Assembly: GCA_003488005.1 (NCBI GenBank)
Contig: DNND01000053.1
Coordinates: forward strand, 26,147 to 90,146
Direction of reading: 5' to 3'
From: Blastocatellia bacterium
GTDB taxonomy: Bacteria > Acidobacteriota > Blastocatellia > Pyrinomonadales > Pyrinomonadaceae
DNA length: 64,000 nucleotides
Shown: one piece after another, positions 49,904-58,992 of the stretch
Layout: the number at the start of each line of letters is the position of its first letter
How positions within the stretch are numbered: position 1 is the stretch's first letter
Translations under genes and position numbers: made by a program
Notes under the pieces: model-generated
What the model was told of the DNA's origin: nothing
Seen by the model: the letters and a program-made list of their open reading frames with translations, nothing else
Databases searched by the model: none

Positions 49904-51457
49904 TTAGTTGGAGGGAACTTTCGGAGCGGAGCCGGCAAGCGCTTTATCAATCGCCGCCCGCAAGCCTTCGGGACTTAACACCGTCAGCGTCGCGCCGTTG
50001 ATAAAAATGGTAGGGGTGCTATCGATGCCATACTTCTCCCCGTCGTCGATATCATGACGAACTTCAGCGGCATACTTTCCGCTATCCAGGGCCGCATCGA
50101 ACAACGCGCGATTCAAACCCAGGTCGCTCGCGTATTTCTTGAGCGACGGTACATCGAGCGCGTTCTGATTTTTGAAAAGTAACAAGGCATACTCCCAAAA
50201 CTTTCCCTGCGCATTGGCGGCATTAGCGGCTTCAGCAGCCTTGCGCGCATTCGCATGGGCCAGTAAAGGAAAATCGCGCACCACGAATCGGACCTTATTC
50301 CCGTAGCTCTTCAACACCTCATCAAGGATCGGTTGCATAGCCGCGCATGAAGGACATTGAAAGTCTGTAAACTCAACTATCGTGACCGGGGCGATTGCCT
50401 GACCGCGCGCGGGATCGTCGTCGACACTGATCGATTGCACCAGCGCTTGCGGTTCAGAAATCAACAGGCGAATGTTGGCTTGCTTCCTCAGCTTGTCTGC
50501 CAGGGCGCCCTCTAGTTTTTGCTGTTCCTGATTCTGCAAGTAGCTCACAATCTGACTACGGACCGCATCGAGGCTGCCCTGAATGCTGCTTTGGTTTTCA
50601 GTGTAGAACTTAGAGATCTCAGTTTCAGTCGGCTGATGCGTCTTTTCGCTGATCTCGGTTCGCACCAGCTCTTCCGGCGCGACGTTGCGACGGCTCGCTT
50701 CAGCCAGCAATAACAAGTTGTAGATCGTCTGGTCCAACGCCTCTTTTTCCAACAGATAAGTGCTTAAACGAAGCTTGTAAACGAAAGGCCGCAAGCGCTC
50801 ATCGATCATCGCGGCGGTTATCGTTTTGCCGGCAACCGTCGCCAGCACTGTTGCGGGCGGAAGTGTTGACGCGTTGACATCAGCGCCATTCACTACCGGC
50901 ATGGCCGTCCGTAGTCGATTCACCAACTCTCCCGACAAACGCGTTTCCTTTTCGCCGAGCAAATAAGCAGCCACGTCTTTCTTCATCGTCTCAGGGTCGC
51001 TCTGGTTGATTGCATCGCGATTTGTCTCGACAAACTTATTAATCTCAGCAGCCGTTGGCTCGGTTAGCTTTCGCTTTACTTCAACGTCGTACAACTGCTG
51101 CGACGTCATTTTGCGCCGCGAAGCCTCAGCGTCGAGCAACAAGGTATTGAGCTGGAGTTCCAGTATTTGGCGGCGCGCTTCCGCAATCTTGTCATTCAAA
51201 CTTTCGGCTTCTTCGCGGGCGCGTGGATCAATTTCGGCCGTCGTCACGTTTTGCCCATTCACCACGGCGAGCAGCACTGGCGCAGCCGGCGGCCGGACCG
51301 TTGGCGCCGTTGGTGAGGGTTGGGCCACCGGAATTACAACTTCAGGCCTTGCGGCATTACGTCGCGCCGGACGCTGCCTTCGCGCAGTCTGTGCAGCGAC
51401 GTTCCCAAGCGCAAACAGCATGAAAACGATTAGCAAAACAGTTTTAGGTTTATTCAT
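49904..51457 (-). CDS. Fusion of two SurA-like chaperone domains with a DsbA-type thioredoxin
   Basis: The 517-residue protein has a signal peptide (VLLIVFMLFALGNVAAQ) and a Pro/Arg-rich linker. Two related SurA N-terminal-like blocks follow (about residues 60-190 with LLAVVNGQNVTTAEIDPRAR, and 203-330 with VLATVAGKTITAAMIDERL). The C-terminal thioredoxin domain has active-site CPSC at residues 368-371 (FTDFQCPSCAAM) and a cis-Pro segment DSTPTIFING. This is a single periplasmic folding enzyme combining a chaperone-like part and disulfide exchange. DsbA relatives usually carry CPHC; the serine makes the redox value uncertain. I see no PPIase domain. Confidence 0.85.
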   Translation of the reverse strand: MNKPKTVLLIVFMLFALGNVAAQTARRQRPARRNAARPEVVIPVAQPSPTAPTVRPPAAPVLLAVVNGQNVTTAEIDPRAREEAESLNDKIAEARRQILELQLNTLLLDAEASRRKMTSQQLYDVEVKRKLTEPTAAEINKFVETNRDAINQSDPETMKKDVAAYLLGEKETRLSGELVNRLRTAMPVVNGADVNASTLPPATVLATVAGKTITAAMIDERLRPFVYKLRLSTYLLEKEALDQTIYNLLLLAEASRRNVAPEELVRTEISEKTHQPTETEISKFYTENQSSIQGSLDAVRSQIVSYLQNQEQQKLEGALADKLRKQANIRLLISEPQALVQSISVDDDPARGQAIAPVTIVEFTDFQCPSCAAMQPILDEVLKSYGNKVRFVVRDFPLLAHANARKAAEAANAANAQGKFWEYALLLFKNQNALDVPSLKKYASDLGLNRALFDAALDSGKYAAEVRHDIDDGEKYGIDSTPTIFINGATLTVLSPEGLRAAIDKALAGSAPKVPSN

Positions 51458-51603
51458 TTAGGGTGCTGGGCCGATCGGTCGGATTAACGGATGATCCTTG
51501 CAGTGACTTTAGAGCGCAAAACAACACACGAAGTTGCCCGCTTTAGAACCTCAATTGGATGGAGAACTGGACAGACACAGTCTAAGGGAACGGCGTCGTT
51601 CGC

Positions 51604-53163
51604 TTAGCGATATCGAATAATGCTGCGCCGGCGACGCTTGACCGGGCTGCGCGCCGAAAGCAAATCCTTGTGCCGGCCATTAAGAATAAAAGCCAGGCCT
51701 TGATGCGTAACGCCCAACATTCGCGCAGCCCGCGTCACGCTACCATCGGACGCCGCCAGCGCGCGGCTGATCAAGTCTGCCTCATACCGCAGCACGTGTT
51801 CTTCAAGTGAAACATCGGTGGAAAAACCTGGCGAGCCTGAAACTACGGTCGCTGCTTGCAGCGGAAGCGCCATGTCTTCTCGCAAACCAGGATCGTCATT
51901 GTTTTGTTGAGAGACAGAAGTAACGCGCGTCACTAGAAAATGCCGGGCAGACTTGCCAAGACGATTTTGTATTTCGGGGTGCTGCGAGCTGCCTAACTCC
52001 GACTCCGCCATCCGGTAGTATGCAAGCAAGTCCGCAAAGGGAAGTTGGGCCGCTAACTCTTCAACCATTGCCAATGATGCGATTCCCGAGCTTTCTGCAT
52101 CACCGGCGTCGTGGGCCACGCGGATGGCCCTCTCCAGCGAAGCGCGCGCTTTCGAGAAGTTACCCAAACGCGCCAGCGCTGTACCGTGCGTGGTCAATAC
52201 TTCCGCAAGCAGCGAGGGCTCGTCGCCTTCGTTAAATGCCTGAACGGCGCCGCGCGCGACTGCCTCGGCAGTTGTGAAACTGCCCCGAGCAATCAGTGCC
52301 CGCGCGCGCGTATCGTCGACCTGCGCCACCATGCCCTTGTCCTTCACGGCGCCGAAAAGAGCGCGCGCCCGATCAAGATGCTCCGTCGCGTCCGCGAAGC
52401 GGCCCAGGCGAACAAAAAGATAGCCGACGTTATTTTCGATTAAGCCCTGAGAGCGCTTGTTGCCTGCTTTCTCGGCGTGAAAACTTGCGGCTGAATATTC
52501 AACCAGTGCCTGGTCCACATAATCCTCACGATTATTTGCGAGACCAATATTCTTCAATATGGTTGCGTGTTCGCTGTGGAACTTAGCCTTCAAACTATCG
52601 TTGCTGCTATACACAAAGAGCGCGGTTGCTTCGCGATGAGTACGCAACGCGTCTTCATAACGATTTGAAGTCCTGTCCACGACGGCCTTGTTCAGCAACG
52701 CACGCAGGTGCTGCTCGCTTTGAGGATTACCGAGCTTGCGGATTGCATCGTCCAAAGTGACGCGCGCTTCATCGAACGCACCTTCGCGCCAATAACAGAT
52801 TGCGAGGTCCACCCGAGCTTCGGCCGCACGCTCCGGCAGTTCAGATTCTTCGAAAAGCCGGGCGGACTCGGAAATCAAGTCCTTGGCAAACTCCTGGGCG
52901 CCCGGAAGCTGCCTGGCGCTGCCCAACCATCCGGAGAGAGTGCCCGCGCGCAGAAACACCTCTGCTCGATCCAATTCGCTGCCACCAGCTACCTCGGGAC
53001 GCTCACCAATCCGCTGCCAAAGCGGACTCATGACGGCGCGTGCAGCCTCATATTCGCCGGCCTCTTCCAGCTCTTTGGCGCGCCCGCAAACTACGGCCAC
53101 TTGAGAGGTTGCAGCGATCCTGGTGCCTGTGGTTTTGGTTGAAATCATAGAGTCTATTTTCAT
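51604..53163 (-). CDS. TPR regulator with C-terminal Fis-type helix-turn-helix
   Basis: A GAGG site lies eight bases before the ATG at 53163. The 519-residue protein is mostly tetratricopeptide-like helices (for example LDDAIRKLGNPQSEQHLRALLNKAVV, LGRFADATEHLDRARALFG and LGNFSKARASLERAIRVAHDAGD). A C-terminal block at about 455-500 (LRYEADLISRALAASDGSVTRAARMLGVTHQGLAFILNGRHKDLL) matches the Fis/NtrC-type HTH. The basic tail (VKRRRRSIIRYR) suits DNA binding. TPR regulators can bind peptides or proteins. It is divergent from a 74-residue secreted peptide gene across 162 bases that carry a palindrome. I predict it controls that gene and itself. Confidence 0.85.
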   Translation of the reverse strand: MKIDSMISTKTTGTRIAATSQVAVVCGRAKELEEAGEYEAARAVMSPLWQRIGERPEVAGGSELDRAEVFLRAGTLSGWLGSARQLPGAQEFAKDLISESARLFEESELPERAAEARVDLAICYWREGAFDEARVTLDDAIRKLGNPQSEQHLRALLNKAVVDRTSNRYEDALRTHREATALFVYSSNDSLKAKFHSEHATILKNIGLANNREDYVDQALVEYSAASFHAEKAGNKRSQGLIENNVGYLFVRLGRFADATEHLDRARALFGAVKDKGMVAQVDDTRARALIARGSFTTAEAVARGAVQAFNEGDEPSLLAEVLTTHGTALARLGNFSKARASLERAIRVAHDAGDAESSGIASLAMVEELAAQLPFADLLAYYRMAESELGSSQHPEIQNRLGKSARHFLVTRVTSVSQQNNDDPGLREDMALPLQAATVVSGSPGFSTDVSLEEHVLRYEADLISRALAASDGSVTRAARMLGVTHQGLAFILNGRHKDLLSARSPVKRRRRSIIRYR

Positions 53164-53187
53164 GTGAGGAAACCTCTTCGTTTGAGA

Positions 53188-53203
53188 TGCAAGAATCCTT
53201 GCA
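53188..53203. promoter_or_regulatory. Perfect palindrome TGCAAG-AATC-CTTGCA, candidate operator
   Basis: A 6-4-6 inverted repeat lies between the divergent TPR-Fis and secreted-peptide genes. Its right half overlaps the -35 box of the predicted peptide promoter (TTGCAA at 53199-53204). It is 25 bases from the TPR gene start. A Fis-type HTH dimer would fit such a site. Confidence 0.6.
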
Positions 53204-53227
53204 AGAAAGTTGTCAGGTCGATATGAT
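53199..53227 (+). promoter_or_regulatory. Promoter of the small secreted peptide gene
   Basis: TTGCAA (53199-53204), a 17-base spacer, and TATGAT (53222-53227). Transcription would start about 91 bases before the ATG at 53326, leaving a long leader. Confidence 0.55.
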
Positions 53228-53325
53228 GCGCGGCGTTTAGCGGTTCCGCAGTTGGGCTCCCACCTTCGCGATCAACTGCCTTTGTCGACCTTTTAACCCG
53301 AAAAAACCGAATTGGAGAGAAAACT

Positions 53326-53550
53326 ATGAAAACGATGAAAGCGTTCTGCACGGCAATTGTTCTGAGTCTAACCATCAGCATTTCAGCATTTGCGGGCGAC
53401 ATCGCCGCTCCGGGTGCGCCGCGTACCGGTGATAGCCCTGTCACAATTTCAACTGATCCTTCTGCCCTACCCGCCGACACTACAAAGATCGGAGATTTGG
53501 ACACCAGCATACTTCGGAACGTCTTATTGACGCTCTTGTTGATGTACTGA
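53326..53550 (+). CDS. Small secreted peptide precursor, partner of the TPR-Fis regulator
   Basis: GGAGAG lies seven bases before the ATG. The 74-residue product has a clean signal peptide (FCTAIVLSLTISISAFA, cleavage about residue 23). A 35-residue Asp/Pro/Thr-rich mature part follows (DIAAPGAPRTGDSP, ISTDPSALPADTTK), and a short hydrophobic end (ILRNVLLTLLLMY). There are no cysteines after the signal. I recall similar small acidobacterial proteins with hydrophobic ends beside TPR regulators, but I cannot confirm a family here. It could be a signal peptide precursor or a small membrane-active peptide. Confidence 0.7.
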   Translation: MKTMKAFCTAIVLSLTISISAFAGDIAAPGAPRTGDSPVTISTDPSALPADTTKIGDLDTSILRNVLLTLLLMY

Positions 53551-53610
53551 AGCCTGAACAAAGAGCGGCATTTTCAAACTGGTTAGAGTCTTGTCTTAGT
53601 CCCATCAAGA

Positions 53611-53639
53611 CTTGCCGGGTATCTTGCATGCCCGGCAAG
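53611..53639 (+). terminator. Hairpin after the small peptide gene
   Basis: A perfect 9-bp stem (CTTGCCGGG at 53611-53619 with 53631-53639) around an 11-base loop, without a T run. It may end the short transcript or protect its 3' end. Confidence 0.5.
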
Positions 53640-53750
53640 CGAACTGTGACCAGGCGAATGCTACCTTCATAGCCGACGGGAAAGCAAGAGTTAGTTGAGC
53701 GAACTTGGGGCAGCAGGACCTGATTGACGCGCGCTCGGTAGGATTTGAAA

Positions 53751-55436
53751 TCAGTTCGTATTGGCGGCGACGAGTTTGCGGACCGTTTCCAGTGTATCTA
53801 TCTCCGACGGCTTCTTGTCCGGACGTAGGCGCAGAATTCGCGGGAAACGGAGCGCATACCCGCTTTTGTGCCTTTTCGACGCCTGCACCCGATCGAAAGT
53901 AACTTCAATCACAACCGCAGGCTCTACGAGGCGGACGCGACCGTGTCCGAACTGCTGCAGTGTGTGCTCGGTAAACCACGCAGTCATTTCTGTTAACTCC
54001 GCATCAGTCAGTCCCGAATACGCCTTACCGATGTTGAGTAATTCACCATCATCTTCCGAGCGCTGCACGGCAAACGTATAGTCCGACAGCAAATGCTTTC
54101 TTTTGCCGTGGCCGACTTCTACGGCCGTGACCACAACGTCGAGGGTGGCAATTGCGCGTTTCAGCTTCAGCCAATCGCGCCCGCGCCGGCCGGGTTTATA
54201 AAGGGATGCCGGACTCTTAATCATCAAACCTTCGTTGCCGCGCGCTCGCGCCTGATCAAACTCCTCATCGAGCGCGGCCACTTCACTAAACAATTTTGCC
54301 GTAGAAACCCGGATCACTGCATTTTGCGGGATAATATCCTCCATAATTCGCCGGCGTTCATTGAGCGGTTCGTCCGTTAAGACCCGGCCGCCGGCGTATA
54401 ACAGATCGTAGGCAACCAGTATCACAGGCACTTCTTTAAGAAGTTTTTCGCCAATGGTTTTTCGTCCCAGCCTTTTTTGCAGTTCGCTAAAGGCAAGGAT
54501 TTGCTCGCCCGTCGCCGGCACGATCTCGCCATCGATGACGGCGTCGGTTTTGACCTCCCGCAGCGGGGCTGCCAACTCCGGAAAACGATGCGTGATCTCA
54601 TCCATTGTTCGAGAGTAAATCGCCACACGTCCATCGCGGGTGTGCACTTGCGCGCGAATACCGTCAAATTTATCTTCGACAAAAAACTCGCTCGGCATGG
54701 TGCGCGCTATGTCTGTAAGGTCAGCCGCCGGCGTAGCCAGCATGAACTTGATGGGGTGAAACAAGCGCATGCTAACGTCCGTCAATTCGTTTGCACGCGA
54801 GCGGACCGCTGTCTCGCCAATGTCGCCCAGAAGCATGTTGACTTGCGAAACGCGTACGAGTGGTTGTGCAAAAGCGCGCGCGATGGCGTCCTCTACCAAA
54901 CTTTCCCTCAGTCCGAGGCGTAAGTCACCGGCCAGTAATTTGATTAGATACTTTGCTTCCAGCGGCCCAGCGCGCCGCAAGATAGCAACCAATTGAGCAG
55001 TCTTGTTTTTAGTTCCTCTCGTCTCACTCAATCTGCTGATAACGGATTCAATTTCCGCGAGAGTTAACTCCTCTTTCTCATCTGAATGTCTCGCCGCTCT
55101 CACCGCCTCGTAAGCTGCTTCGCCGGCGTCGCCGAGACGCACATAAATCGGCTGCAGCTCCTCAAGACTAAAGCCTGTTGCTTCGCTGAGCGCCAGGCTG
55201 ATGATGCTGCCGCCAACATTGGTAGTGCGAGCGTCGTTAAGTGGGAATTGATGCCCGGCAAAGTAGCGCGCCGCGCGCGATAGGTCGGCGTCGTCAAGTT
55301 GTTTCAGATAACTTCCGACGAGAGCAACCTTCGCGAGCTTCCTGGTAGTTGCAGCAACCTGTTCAGCAACTTCAGCCAGACTGTGGAGTGAAGCGCGTGG
55401 CTCAGTTCTTTCCGCAACAGGTTGTTCGTTGTTCAT
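53751..55436 (-). CDS. ATP-dependent DNA ligase
   Basis: The 561-residue protein has an N-terminal helical DNA-binding domain (residues about 20-220, with VGSYLKQLDDADLSRAARYFAGHQF and LAGDLRLGLRESLVEDAIARAF). The nucleotidyltransferase core carries the lysine nucleophile at 256 (VEDKFDGIRAQVH) and the later motifs DGEIVP, RGNEGLMIKSP and WLKLK. The C-terminal OB-fold follows (VVTAVEVGHGKRKHLLSDYTFAV). Length and domain order match archaeal/bacterial LigB-like, three-domain enzymes. It seals nicks using ATP. Bacteria rely on the NAD-dependent LigA for replication, so this is an accessory repair ligase. Confidence 0.92.
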   Translation of the reverse strand: MNNEQPVAERTEPRASLHSLAEVAEQVAATTRKLAKVALVGSYLKQLDDADLSRAARYFAGHQFPLNDARTTNVGGSIISLALSEATGFSLEELQPIYVRLGDAGEAAYEAVRAARHSDEKEELTLAEIESVISRLSETRGTKNKTAQLVAILRRAGPLEAKYLIKLLAGDLRLGLRESLVEDAIARAFAQPLVRVSQVNMLLGDIGETAVRSRANELTDVSMRLFHPIKFMLATPAADLTDIARTMPSEFFVEDKFDGIRAQVHTRDGRVAIYSRTMDEITHRFPELAAPLREVKTDAVIDGEIVPATGEQILAFSELQKRLGRKTIGEKLLKEVPVILVAYDLLYAGGRVLTDEPLNERRRIMEDIIPQNAVIRVSTAKLFSEVAALDEEFDQARARGNEGLMIKSPASLYKPGRRGRDWLKLKRAIATLDVVVTAVEVGHGKRKHLLSDYTFAVQRSEDDGELLNIGKAYSGLTDAELTEMTAWFTEHTLQQFGHGRVRLVEPAVVIEVTFDRVQASKRHKSGYALRFPRILRLRPDKKPSEIDTLETVRKLVAANTN

Positions 55437-55667
55437 GTCAGCAGATATTGACTTAAAGTGTTTTACAACTTCGCCGGAAAACTTGAGATGACTTAGTTGG
55501 TAAAGGTTGCGCGAGCGTGCAAGAAAGTGTCAAGCGGGCAGTTTCTCGAACGACAGGTGCCGGCCAAACGACAACCGGGGCCGCATGTTTCTGCTTTGTA
55601 AGCCTGCGGGTTACAATCGTCCTGTATAGTGCGGCGTTAGAGAAGTAGACGAAAGGAATTCCGAAAA

Positions 55668-56087
55668 GTGGTTTTGCTGATTCTCGAGTCGCTGGGCAGC
55701 ACGGAACTGTTGTTCATTTTGGCGATGGCCCTGGTTTTCTTTGGCCCGCGCAAACTTCCGCAATTAAGCCGTTCGCTTGGGAAAAGCATGGCGGATTTTC
55801 GCCGAGCTTCCGAAGACTTCAAGAAAACCTGGGACCGCGAGGTAAATGAGGAAGTGCAGGCCATGGCTGCAATGGATCAACCGGCCATTGGCTTTCAACA
55901 GAATTCGATCATGGCGCCCGCGTCGCCGACCCAGCCTTTGCAGGCGCCAACGATTGAGGCCGTTTCGCCGGACCGAGTAATTGCTCGCCAAACGATCCAG
56001 AACAACGATTCCAACTCATCCGCCTTCGATCATGCTGAGCCCACTGCCAATCAGTCAGAACCCTCGCACAAGCGCGACTGGTTATAG
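55668..56087 (+). CDS. Sec-independent protein translocase TatA/TatB
   Basis: A GTG start at 55668 has AAAGGA ten bases upstream. The 139-residue protein has one short N-terminal helix (LGSTELLFILAMALVFFGP), the FGPRKLPQLSRSLGKSM hinge and an amphipathic helix, then a disordered tail. The L-x-E residue in the helix (SLGSTELLF) and a longer tail fit TatB or a dual-function TatA. With TatC, 28 bases after its stop, it should move folded proteins with twin-arginine signals across the inner membrane. The dioxygenase at 35.6 kb is a likely substrate. Confidence 0.88.
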   Translation: MVLLILESLGSTELLFILAMALVFFGPRKLPQLSRSLGKSMADFRRASEDFKKTWDREVNEEVQAMAAMDQPAIGFQQNSIMAPASPTQPLQAPTIEAVSPDRVIARQTIQNNDSNSSAFDHAEPTANQSEPSHKRDWL

Positions 56088-56115
56088 AGTTGTCACGCCT
56101 CGATAGCGATCATTA

Positions 56116-57183
56116 ATGTCAACATTTCTCAAAGCGCTCGCTTCGGGCCGGTCAAAGGAAGACGAACTCGGCGGGCAGATGTCCTTCCTCGAGCATCTCG
56201 ACGAGCTGCGCAGCCGTCTGATGCGTTCGCTCATATTCGTTTTTCTGGCGACGACGCTCTGCTGGTTTTTTTCGGATCGCATCTACGCATTTCTTGCGAA
56301 ACCGGTTGAACGAGCCCTGGCCGAAGCGCAAAGACAACAAGTGCCAATCACGGGCTTAACGGGGAACGAGAGAATACTGCCGCTTACTTCGATTCAGGCA
56401 AACGATGTTGGTCGTTACATCTTTCCCGCGGAGACGAAGATGGGCGCAAGTGTAATTCCCCCGGGCGCTTCAGTGATGGCGCGAGCGCTAAAAGATTCGC
56501 AGGGACAACTGAGTCTGTTTACCGACGAACCTCTGTACGCTGGCAACACGATTATTCCCAAGGGCCTGCGTCTGCCGGTGGATTTCAAGGCGCTGCCGGA
56601 AGCAAATTCAGGCGTCAGCGACAAGCTAATTGTCACCAGCGCGATGGAGCCCTTTTCGCTGTACGTCAAGGTGTCGTTGTATGCGGCCCTCTGTTTGTCC
56701 GTACCATTTTTGCTTTGGCAAATCTGGGCGTTTGTTTCGCCGGGACTTTATCCGCACGAACGCGGGTACGTCACACCTTTCATAGCGCTGTCGTCGATCT
56801 CTTTTGTGCTGGGAGCAGCGTTTGCTTACAAGATAATTTTCCCGCCCGCCGCCAAATATTTGCTTGGGCTGGGGTCGGATTTCAGGTTGCTGCTGAAAGC
56901 CGACGATTACTTTGACTTCATAATCATTGTGATGTTGGGTATGGGAGTCGTATTTCAAATGCCCGCGATTACCTATGTGCTCGCGCGAATCGGCCTGGTG
57001 ACCGCCAAATTCATGCTGCGGATTTGGAAAACAGCACTAATCGTCATTCTGATCGCGGCGGCCGTGCTTTCGCCGACCAACGATATTCCCAACATGCTTT
57101 TATTCGCCGCGCCAATGCTCGTGTTGTACGTCGTTTCGATATTTGTTGCCTGGATCTTCAGCCGGCCCCGCCGAGTCAGCTAG
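56116..57183 (+). CDS. tatC: Sec-independent protein translocase TatC with enlarged first periplasmic loop
   Basis: The 355-residue protein is about 100 longer than the common TatC. MSFLEHLDELRSRLMRSLIF (residues 22-41) is the conserved start. After the first helix, an insertion of about 100 residues (roughly 72-172, with GNERILPLTSIQ and GLRLPVDFKALPE) comes before MEPFSLYVKVSLYAALCLSVPFLLWQIWAFVSPGLYPHER, and the rest is normal. Six transmembrane helices are present. The insertion lies in the first periplasmic loop. TatC binds the twin-arginine signal on the cytoplasmic side. The gene follows TatA/B. Confidence 0.92.
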   Translation: MSTFLKALASGRSKEDELGGQMSFLEHLDELRSRLMRSLIFVFLATTLCWFFSDRIYAFLAKPVERALAEAQRQQVPITGLTGNERILPLTSIQANDVGRYIFPAETKMGASVIPPGASVMARALKDSQGQLSLFTDEPLYAGNTIIPKGLRLPVDFKALPEANSGVSDKLIVTSAMEPFSLYVKVSLYAALCLSVPFLLWQIWAFVSPGLYPHERGYVTPFIALSSISFVLGAAFAYKIIFPPAAKYLLGLGSDFRLLLKADDYFDFIIIVMLGMGVVFQMPAITYVLARIGLVTAKFMLRIWKTALIVILIAAAVLSPTNDIPNMLLFAAPMLVLYVVSIFVAWIFSRPRRVS

Positions 57184-57247
57184 ATGACCTCGAAACGTCC
57201 CCAATATTTGCAGAAAAAGGGCAACTAAGTGAGCTGTTTTGGGCATC

Positions 57248-57277
57248 TTGACTGTGTTCTTAGCGAGACTTTAGAAT
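57248..57277 (+). promoter_or_regulatory. Promoter for the GWxTD gene
   Basis: TTGACT (57248-57253), 18 bases, and TAGAAT (57272-57277), about 70 bases before the ATG at 57348. Confidence 0.6.
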
Positions 57278-57347
57278 CCTTGGCTCTCGCTCGACCCCGA
57301 ATCGTCGCGCAACCATTTGAGTTCCAGAAATTAACAGGAGTCTAGTT

Positions 57348-58970
57348 ATGTCTTTTCCGAAAGCCAGTGTTCGCCTGGTTCTTTTTCCCCTCTTATTGGC
57401 CGGCGGCAGCATTTTTGGTTTTGCGCAGGATCCTCGTCAAACTCAGGATCCGATGGAAAAGCCGCGCAACGTGAAGACGGAATTAAAGAAGGCCTACAAG
57501 GATTGGCTGGAAAAGGACGTCACTTACGTCATCACCGACGAAGAGCGCAAAGCTTTCAAAAAACTCGCAACCGACGACGAGCGCGAGAAGTTTATCGAGG
57601 AATTCTGGCGCCGGCGCGATCCGGATCCCGATACCGACGAAAACGAATTCAAGGAAGAGTATTACGAGCGCATCGCGTACGCGAACGAACACTTCGCATC
57701 GGGAATTCCTGGGTGGAAAAGCGATCGCGGCCGCATCTGGATCATGTACGGCAAGCCCGACGAGCGCGAGACGCATCCCTCGGGTGGCGCCTACGACCGG
57801 CCTTCCACCGAGGGCGGCGGCATGACGACAACCTATCCGTTTGAAACCTGGTTTTATCGCTATCTTCCGGGGGTTGGTTCGGGAGTTGAAATTGAATTTG
57901 TTGATCCGACCGGTAGCGGCGAATATCGCATCGCGCGCAACCCGAACGAGAAGGACGCGATGCTAAACATTCCCGGCGCTGGCCTGACACTTTCGGAAGA
58001 GCTGGGGCTATCCAGCAAGTCCGATCGTATCAGCGGAATGAGCATGTACGGCTTGAAAAATTATCAGCGAGAACAGGACAGCCCATTTTCTCGTTTGCAG
58101 TTGCTAACGGATTTACAACGCGCGCCGCAGATCAAGTTTAACGATCTGGCGAGTGCCGTTAACACCGGCGTCATCGAAGAGAACCCGCTCAACTTTGATA
58201 TTCGTGTAGATTTCTTCCGTCAATCGGATGAACGCGTAATCACGGCGTTTACTATTCAAACTGAAAATCGCGACCTGTCCTTCACCGACAGCGGTGGTTT
58301 GCAACAGGCGCGCATTAATATTTTTGGCAGGATTACATCCGTTGCCGGACGCCGCGCCGGAGTTTTCGAAGATCCGGTAATTACCACGGCTACCACGCAG
58401 GAACTGACCGAAGCCAGGGAACGCAAGTCTGCATATCAGAAGGCCGTTGCCTTGGTGCCGGGAGTGTACAAGGTTGATGTCATCGTGCGCGACGTCACGT
58501 CGGGAGCCACTGGCGTTCGCCACGTGGGCTTCGAGGTGCCGAAGTATGATGTACAGAAACTTTCGACCTCGACCCTGGTGCTCGCTTCGAAACTTGAAAG
58601 TCTTGGAGATCAGCCGGCGGTCGGGCAGTTTGTGATCGGTCAGACAAAAGTAATTCCGAATGTTTCGGGAATCTACCATCGCGGGCAGCCGCTGGGTGTG
58701 TACCTGCAGATCTATAACGCCGGCATTGATCAAACGACATTGCGCCCCGCCGTCGACGTCGAGTATGTGCTGATGAAGGGTGGCAAAGAGGTCGGCAAGC
58801 AGCCAGAGAATTGGCAGGGCATGAGTGATTCCGGCCAAAGGCTGACGCTGGCGCGGTTGATCGATTCCCAACTGCTGGCGCCTGGCGACTATGAATTGAC
58901 TATTCGCATTCGCGACCGGGTTTCCGGCCAGTCGCTGAGACCGGCTGCGAAGTTCACGATTGTGCAGTAA
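57348..58970 (+). CDS. GWxTD-domain protein, secreted
   Basis: The start follows AACAGGAG nine bases away. The 540-residue protein has a signal peptide (LVLFPLLLAGGSIFGFA), then the GWxTD region: DEREKFIEEFWRRRDPDPDTDENEFKEEYYERIAYANEHF, GWKSDRGRIWIMYGKPDE (GWxSD at 122-126; the family name has Thr there). The rest is beta-rich, with two or more immunoglobulin-like parts ending with GDYELTIRIRDRVSGQSLRP. The family is common in Acidobacteria and Bacteroidetes and its role is not known. A hairpin follows, then a gene on the other strand. Confidence 0.85.
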   Translation: MSFPKASVRLVLFPLLLAGGSIFGFAQDPRQTQDPMEKPRNVKTELKKAYKDWLEKDVTYVITDEERKAFKKLATDDEREKFIEEFWRRRDPDPDTDENEFKEEYYERIAYANEHFASGIPGWKSDRGRIWIMYGKPDERETHPSGGAYDRPSTEGGGMTTTYPFETWFYRYLPGVGSGVEIEFVDPTGSGEYRIARNPNEKDAMLNIPGAGLTLSEELGLSSKSDRISGMSMYGLKNYQREQDSPFSRLQLLTDLQRAPQIKFNDLASAVNTGVIEENPLNFDIRVDFFRQSDERVITAFTIQTENRDLSFTDSGGLQQARINIFGRITSVAGRRAGVFEDPVITTATTQELTEARERKSAYQKAVALVPGVYKVDVIVRDVTSGATGVRHVGFEVPKYDVQKLSTSTLVLASKLESLGDQPAVGQFVIGQTKVIPNVSGIYHRGQPLGVYLQIYNAGIDQTTLRPAVDVEYVLMKGGKEVGKQPENWQGMSDSGQRLTLARLIDSQLLAPGDYELTIRIRDRVSGQSLRPAAKFTIVQ

Positions 58971-58992
58971 TTAGGATTTTACGGCGACGATG

